Below, in pieces: positions 60,804 to 64,000 of a DNA stretch of 64,000 nucleotides (position 1 is the stretch's first letter; every line of letters starts with the position of its first letter). Under the pieces are notes generated by a model. That model did not search any database. It saw only the letters and a list, made by a program, of their open reading frames with translations, and was not told the origin of the DNA. The position numbers and the translations under genes were made by a program. The stretch is taken from the NCBI RefSeq assembly GCF_018882205.1, contig NZ_JACVOU010000005.1, positions 186,001-250,000 of the forward strand, written 5' to 3'. The stretch comes from Polynucleobacter bastaniensis. Lineage in GTDB: Bacteria > Pseudomonadota > Gammaproteobacteria > Burkholderiales > Burkholderiaceae.

Positions 60804-60868
60804 TATCTCCTGAGGTTAAGCTCATTCAATGAGCTAGTGAATTCGTACCATCAAGACCTTAGGAGATA
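60804..60868 (+). promoter_or_regulatory. Leader hairpin hiding the ribosome binding site of the defence operon
   Basis: TATCTCCTGAGGTT (60804-60817) can pair with GACCTTAGGAGATA (60855-60868) over 14 consecutive pairs, two of them G-U. The right arm contains the AGGAGATA ribosome binding site for ATG 60872. A second hairpin, AGCTCAT / ATGAGCT, lies inside (60819-60835). The alpA stop is nine bases upstream of the left arm, so a ribosome finishing alpA would cover and open it. Confidence 0.7.
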
Positions 60869-60871
60869 ACA

Positions 60872-61183
60872 ATGCAAGTCGATACAGTAAAAAAGTTTGT
60901 TGTAGAGGTTTTTAGCGATAAGGGGGCAATGGAGATAAGTCCATGGGTCCAAATAGGCGAATTTGATAACGCCACCCAAGCTACAGAAGCCTGTAAGCAG
61001 ATTGTCGATAACTTTCTATATAAGTCGATCAAGAGAGGGCAAGATGCAAAGGCTCTAATAAATCAGTACCTTAATTATGGCGATGTACCATGTATAAATA
61101 GCGAAGAAAATTTCAATATTTTTGATCTGTACGCGTATTTAAATCAAAAATGTATTGAGATAACCAATCGGACATACAAATGA
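60872..61183 (+). CDS. Hypothetical protein, first gene of the defence operon
   Basis: 103 residues, not recognised. It opens VDTVKKFVVEVFSDKGAMEISPWVQIGEFDNATQATEACKQIVDNFLYKSIKRG, an alpha/beta pattern, and ends in a helix. AGGAGATAACA precedes the ATG but can be locked in the leader stem. The stop overlaps the DUF3883 gene start by four bases (ATGA), so the two are coupled. It could be an antitoxin-like or control protein of the restriction-type genes, but this is only position-based. Confidence 0.7.
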   Translation: MQVDTVKKFVVEVFSDKGAMEISPWVQIGEFDNATQATEACKQIVDNFLYKSIKRGQDAKALINQYLNYGDVPCINSEENFNIFDLYAYLNQKCIEITNRTYK

Positions 61184-61929
61184 AAAAATCCAATTATTTG
61201 ACTATGGTAGTTGCTTATTACCTTTCAAAATTTAACGACTCTGCCTACAAGGCTTTAAATCATGGTACCAAGACAAAGACACATGAAGCGATTGGTCGAG
61301 CCCTAGAAGTTAATAAAAATACAGTTAAAAATATGCGGGATGAATTTGATCCCCTCCATGACAATAAGAGAGCTGGCTGGTATCAAAGGGACTTACGGCC
61401 AAGCAGACAAAAAATTGTTGAGCTATACCAGCACCTTCAGGAAGAAGAGCTAAGGGATTTGGTTCTCGAGATACTTGAGAACAATAATGCCTTAGATGGC
61501 GATAATTCATCTGATTTGATTGAGGTATTAGACGAGCGAAATTCAAACCCGATCTTTATTGTTCGCGGAATTACCGGGAGAAAGGCTGAGGAGATTTTCC
61601 TAGAATTCCATAAAGCAAATGCCTTACCCCTCCCAGGGGAAATCATTGACAAACGTGATCACGGATGTGGATATGACTATGAAATAAGCGGGGAATCAAA
61701 AGCCTTTATTGAGGTCAAAGGATTGGATGGCGATACCGGCGGAATTAGCTTTACTAGCAAAGAATGGGATGTAGCCCAAAAAGAGGGTGATAACTACTTC
61801 TTGGTATTGATAAAGAATGTTTCATCCATCCCAACTGTAAAGATTATCCAAAACCCAGCGAAAGTACTTAACCCCAAGAAATACATCTTCACTACGGTAC
61901 AGATCCGATGGAATCTGGCAATAGCCTAA
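61180..61929 (+). CDS. DUF3883-domain putative restriction endonuclease
   Basis: 249 residues. The N-terminal part (1-120) is helical and contains an HTH-like stretch (KTHEAIGRALEVNKNTVKNMRDEFD). The C-terminal part (125-240) matches DUF3883: ITGRKAEEIFLEFHK, DHGCGYDYEISGESKAFIEVKGLDGDTGGISFTSKEWDVAQKEGDNYFLVLI. The D...ExK spacing (YDYEIS, then FIEVK) fits a PD-(D/E)xK nuclease core. With the cytosine methyltransferase gene ten bases downstream it is most likely the cutting or accessory nuclease of a restriction system. Confidence 0.82.
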   Translation: MKKSNYLTMVVAYYLSKFNDSAYKALNHGTKTKTHEAIGRALEVNKNTVKNMRDEFDPLHDNKRAGWYQRDLRPSRQKIVELYQHLQEEELRDLVLEILENNNALDGDNSSDLIEVLDERNSNPIFIVRGITGRKAEEIFLEFHKANALPLPGEIIDKRDHGCGYDYEISGESKAFIEVKGLDGDTGGISFTSKEWDVAQKEGDNYFLVLIKNVSSIPTVKIIQNPAKVLNPKKYIFTTVQIRWNLAIA

Positions 61930-61938
61930 AATTGCAGA

Positions 61939-63477
61939 ATGTCAAAAAAACTTAAATTTATCGATGTATTCAGCGGATGTGGAGGCCTATCTTACGGCCT
62001 AGAAATGGCAGGGCTAGAATGCCTTGCTGCCGTAGACTTCAATAAAACCGCCATTGAGACCTTTAATTTGAATCATAAGCGTCCAGTCGGCCTTAAGCGT
62101 GACTTGACCCAATTTGAGCCAGAAGAGCTAGCTGAAATAATAGGCACAGAGGAGATTGATTTAGTGGTTGGCGGGCCTCCATGCCAAGGCTTTTCAACTG
62201 CAAGGACACAAGGTGGTGCCAATTTCGGCAAAGAATTTGTTGATGACCCAAGGCGAGATCTTTACAAGCGCTTTTTAAAGCATGTTGAATTTTTCCAACC
62301 CAAGATTTTTGTAATGGAAAACGTCTTAGGCATTAAAAGCATGGGAAGTGGAATTTATTTCACCAAGATTCAAGAGGCTAGCAGAGCCTTAGGTTACTCC
62401 GTAGCGCCAGTTCAAATAAATTGCTGGGAATTTGGCGTCCCCCAAAAACGAGTTCGCCAACTTTTTATTGGCACTCGAGTTGGTTTGCCGCTTTTTATGC
62501 CAAGCCGCTACCTTGCAAAGACACACTCCTTAGAGTCTGAAAATGATTTACTGGAACCCATAGTTACCTTGGGTGAAGCAATTTGCGATTTGCCTCCTCT
62601 AGAGGCTGATGACGGTTCAATTGAGTCTAAATATGATTTAGCACTTAGAAAAAAGCATCTCAAAAACTATGGTGATAGATACATCATTAATCTTATGCAA
62701 GCTGATGAAGCGAAAAAGTTAACTTGGCATGTATCCAGGGCTCATTCTGAAAGAGACTTACGAGACTTCTTACTTCTTCGTGAAGGTGAAAATAGTAAAG
62801 GTGCGATTACTAGAGGCGAAGTCATGGAAACGCCTTATTCAATGGAGTCATTCGCTGATAAATACAAACGTCAAAGTAGATATGAACTTTGCTCAACCAT
62901 AGTTGCCCACTTAAAAAAAGATGGGTTGATGTTTATACATCCAACTCAAAATAGATCCCTTACTCCAAGAGAAACAGCTAGAGTTCAGTCCTTCCCAGAT
63001 ACATTCCAATTTTCTGGTCAAAGAGGAAATGTGTACGAGCAAGTTGGTAACGCCGTCCCGCCGTTGGCTGGTAGAGCAATCGGTTTTGCCATCAAGGCGT
63101 ATCTAAAAAATAATGCCTCTTCAGAGGCTAGGCCAAAATTTAAGGATTCAGAGAAGACTAAGGCCATTAAAAAGCTAGAAGTGCTAACCAAATCCCTATA
63201 TCTTGGCGTTTTAGGGAAGATGACAACCATGGACTTTCTAGCTACCTGGAACCTAGTCCATATCGTCCACCCCACCCTACATCCAGAAACTGCGCTCGAT
63301 AGAACGGGTGAGGTTCATATGCCACCGTTTGGGACAAGCGATGTATTGGCGCCATATTACAAAAGATCGGGCTGGCCGCTTGCGCTCATCCCTATAGCCG
63401 AAGAGGCAAATACTCGATACAAAAATAAGGAACTAACCGAGGAAGACTACTACTTCAACAATCTTGCCTCTGCTTAG
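61939..63477 (+). CDS. C5-cytosine DNA methyltransferase
   Basis: 512 residues with the motifs of C5 methyltransferases in order: FIDVFSGCGGLSYGLEMAG (I), GGPPCQGFSTA with the catalytic Cys82 (IV), MENV at 126-129 (VI), QKRVRQLFIGTR from 169 (VIII), RSLTPRETARVQSFPD (IX) and YEQVGNAVPPLAGRAIG (X). The target-recognition region is about 210-330. An extra C-terminal part of about 110 residues (LTKSLYLGVLGKMTTMDFL to the end) is not needed for catalysis and may contact partners. It converges on the GHKL ATPase gene, stop next to stop. The recognition sequence cannot be read from the protein. Confidence 0.92.
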   Translation: MSKKLKFIDVFSGCGGLSYGLEMAGLECLAAVDFNKTAIETFNLNHKRPVGLKRDLTQFEPEELAEIIGTEEIDLVVGGPPCQGFSTARTQGGANFGKEFVDDPRRDLYKRFLKHVEFFQPKIFVMENVLGIKSMGSGIYFTKIQEASRALGYSVAPVQINCWEFGVPQKRVRQLFIGTRVGLPLFMPSRYLAKTHSLESENDLLEPIVTLGEAICDLPPLEADDGSIESKYDLALRKKHLKNYGDRYIINLMQADEAKKLTWHVSRAHSERDLRDFLLLREGENSKGAITRGEVMETPYSMESFADKYKRQSRYELCSTIVAHLKKDGLMFIHPTQNRSLTPRETARVQSFPDTFQFSGQRGNVYEQVGNAVPPLAGRAIGFAIKAYLKNNASSEARPKFKDSEKTKAIKKLEVLTKSLYLGVLGKMTTMDFLATWNLVHIVHPTLHPETALDRTGEVHMPPFGTSDVLAPYYKRSGWPLALIPIAEEANTRYKNKELTEEDYYFNNLASA

Positions 63478-64000
63478 TTAGGCCGAAGTCTTCTCGTTTA
63501 TTTTTTCTTCGCCTGCAAGCCTCTTAAATATCCTTAAAAGATATCTTCTTTCGCTTGGAGTGGCCTCACCATATAACTTGGGCAGCACATTCTTTACCGT
63601 GCCAGGACTTAAATTCCAGTCTGCGTCTAGCTTAGACAGTGAAGTGCCAACCAATTTTTCAAAATGCTTGTCATTCACTTCATAAACAGAGGCTCCCGAA
63701 AAAGAGGCTTCGCCCTGAGTTCTATATGAATCATTAGCCTTTTTGAGTGTTGGGGAAAGTTTGTGAATTACCTCCTCCCGCATCTCCCTTGGGAAGTTAA
63801 TCTTCATTTTTGAGATATTAACCTTAAAGAGATCATCAAAACCCGCAGGAATCTCGACCAATACTCGCGCAAGTTTTGAGTGCTCATCCGACGTACGCAG
63901 ACCACACCAGCCTCCGCTTTGCAGTAACCGTCCAGCTCTATAAATATAAAAGCCCTGCTGCTTGTTCCACTTCGCTGGACCGCCAGCACGAAGATGAGCA
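63478..64000 (-). CDS. MORC/MutL-like GHKL ATPase, C-terminal part (cut by window edge)
   Basis: The open frame runs leftward from beyond the edge, so the gene is partial; the TTG at 63861 is only an internal codon. The visible part reads GGPAKWNKQQGFYIYRAGRLLQSGGWCGLRTSDEHSKLARVLVEIPAGFDDLFKVNISKMKINFP and then a helical C terminus. GFYIYR.GRL...GGW.GL...ehsKLARV matches the S5-type domain after the GHKL ATPase core in MORC/MutL-like proteins of restriction systems. The ATP-binding motifs would lie outside the window. It converges on the methyltransferase gene. Confidence 0.75.
   Translation of the reverse strand, partial: AHLRAGGPAKWNKQQGFYIYRAGRLLQSGGWCGLRTSDEHSKLARVLVEIPAGFDDLFKVNISKMKINFPREMREEVIHKLSPTLKKANDSYRTQGEASFSGASVYEVNDKHFEKLVGTSLSKLDADWNLSPGTVKNVLPKLYGEATPSERRYLLRIFKRLAGEEKINEKTSA

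Noticed and set aside
63804..63989. Separate minus-strand open frame at the right edge
   Set aside because: It overlaps the GHKL ATPase frame, which continues unbroken to the window edge and carries conserved motifs in this stretch.

Overview
The window reads as the chromosome of a freshwater betaproteobacterium, most likely Polynucleobacter or a close Burkholderiaceae relative. This is inferred from moderate GC, dense gene packing, three Bug/TctC-type periplasmic receptors, and several families typical of Burkholderiales (DUF3422, YaeQ, a TAXI protein with C-terminal membrane segments, lysine-rich H1-like tails). No tRNA, rRNA, CRISPR array or insertion sequence was recognised.

Host part (1-43.5 kb). 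The 3' end of fabI overlaps a chromate transporter gene. A set for C5-dicarboxylate or citramalyl-CoA-type metabolism follows (FAS1/MaoC-like hydratase, MmgE/PrpD, CitE-like lyase, Bug receptor). Next come a membrane glycosyltransferase/sialidase/membrane protein operon, a flavocytochrome c sulfide dehydrogenase pair (fccAB), DUF3422, a frameshifted TAXI receptor and pirin. Positions 14.9-23.5 kb hold a GntR-controlled sugar-acid or hydroxy-acid cluster (SMP-30 lactonase, Ldh-family dehydrogenase, 3-hydroxyacyl-CoA-dehydrogenase-like enzyme, enolase-superfamily enzyme, UxaA dehydratase, two Bug receptors) with a pair of inverted operator-like sites. Then follow cbpAM, an esterase, uup, an FAD dehydrogenase, yaeQ, a PIN protein, a higBA-type toxin-antitoxin pair, asmA, a histone-H1-tail fusion protein, an iron ABC transporter (fbpABC type) with a Fur-like box, and gpx, folE, folB, a glycosyltransferase and yggT.

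Integrated element (about 43.6 kb to beyond the right edge). It starts at a 14-bp match to the 3' end of a tRNA-Ser gene, followed by a P4-type tyrosine integrase. A leftward head-and-lysis module codes for a DUF1376 replication-type protein, small and large terminase, portal, a scaffold-like coiled-coil protein, major capsid protein, a 3TM GTA-type holin and an M15 endolysin. No tail, connector or tape-measure gene is visible. About 6 kb of mixed-orientation cargo splits this module between scaffold and capsid: MarR/tautomerase, hipBA, a phosphoesterase with an internal stop, a DEDDh exonuclease and an AbiEi-Fic fusion. On the right, divergent promoters separate the head module from a rightward operon with a 36-codon ORF, alpA and a defence cassette. 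The cassette holds a small unknown protein, a DUF3883 putative nuclease and a C5-cytosine methyltransferase, with a convergent MORC/MutL-like GHKL ATPase cut by the window edge.

The most interesting reading is a tail-less, capsid-coding satellite (similar in logic to capsid-forming phage-inducible islands) that carries toxin-type and restriction-type defence genes. The leader of its defence operon appears to hide its ribosome binding site in a 14-bp stem that starts 9 bases after the alpA stop codon.
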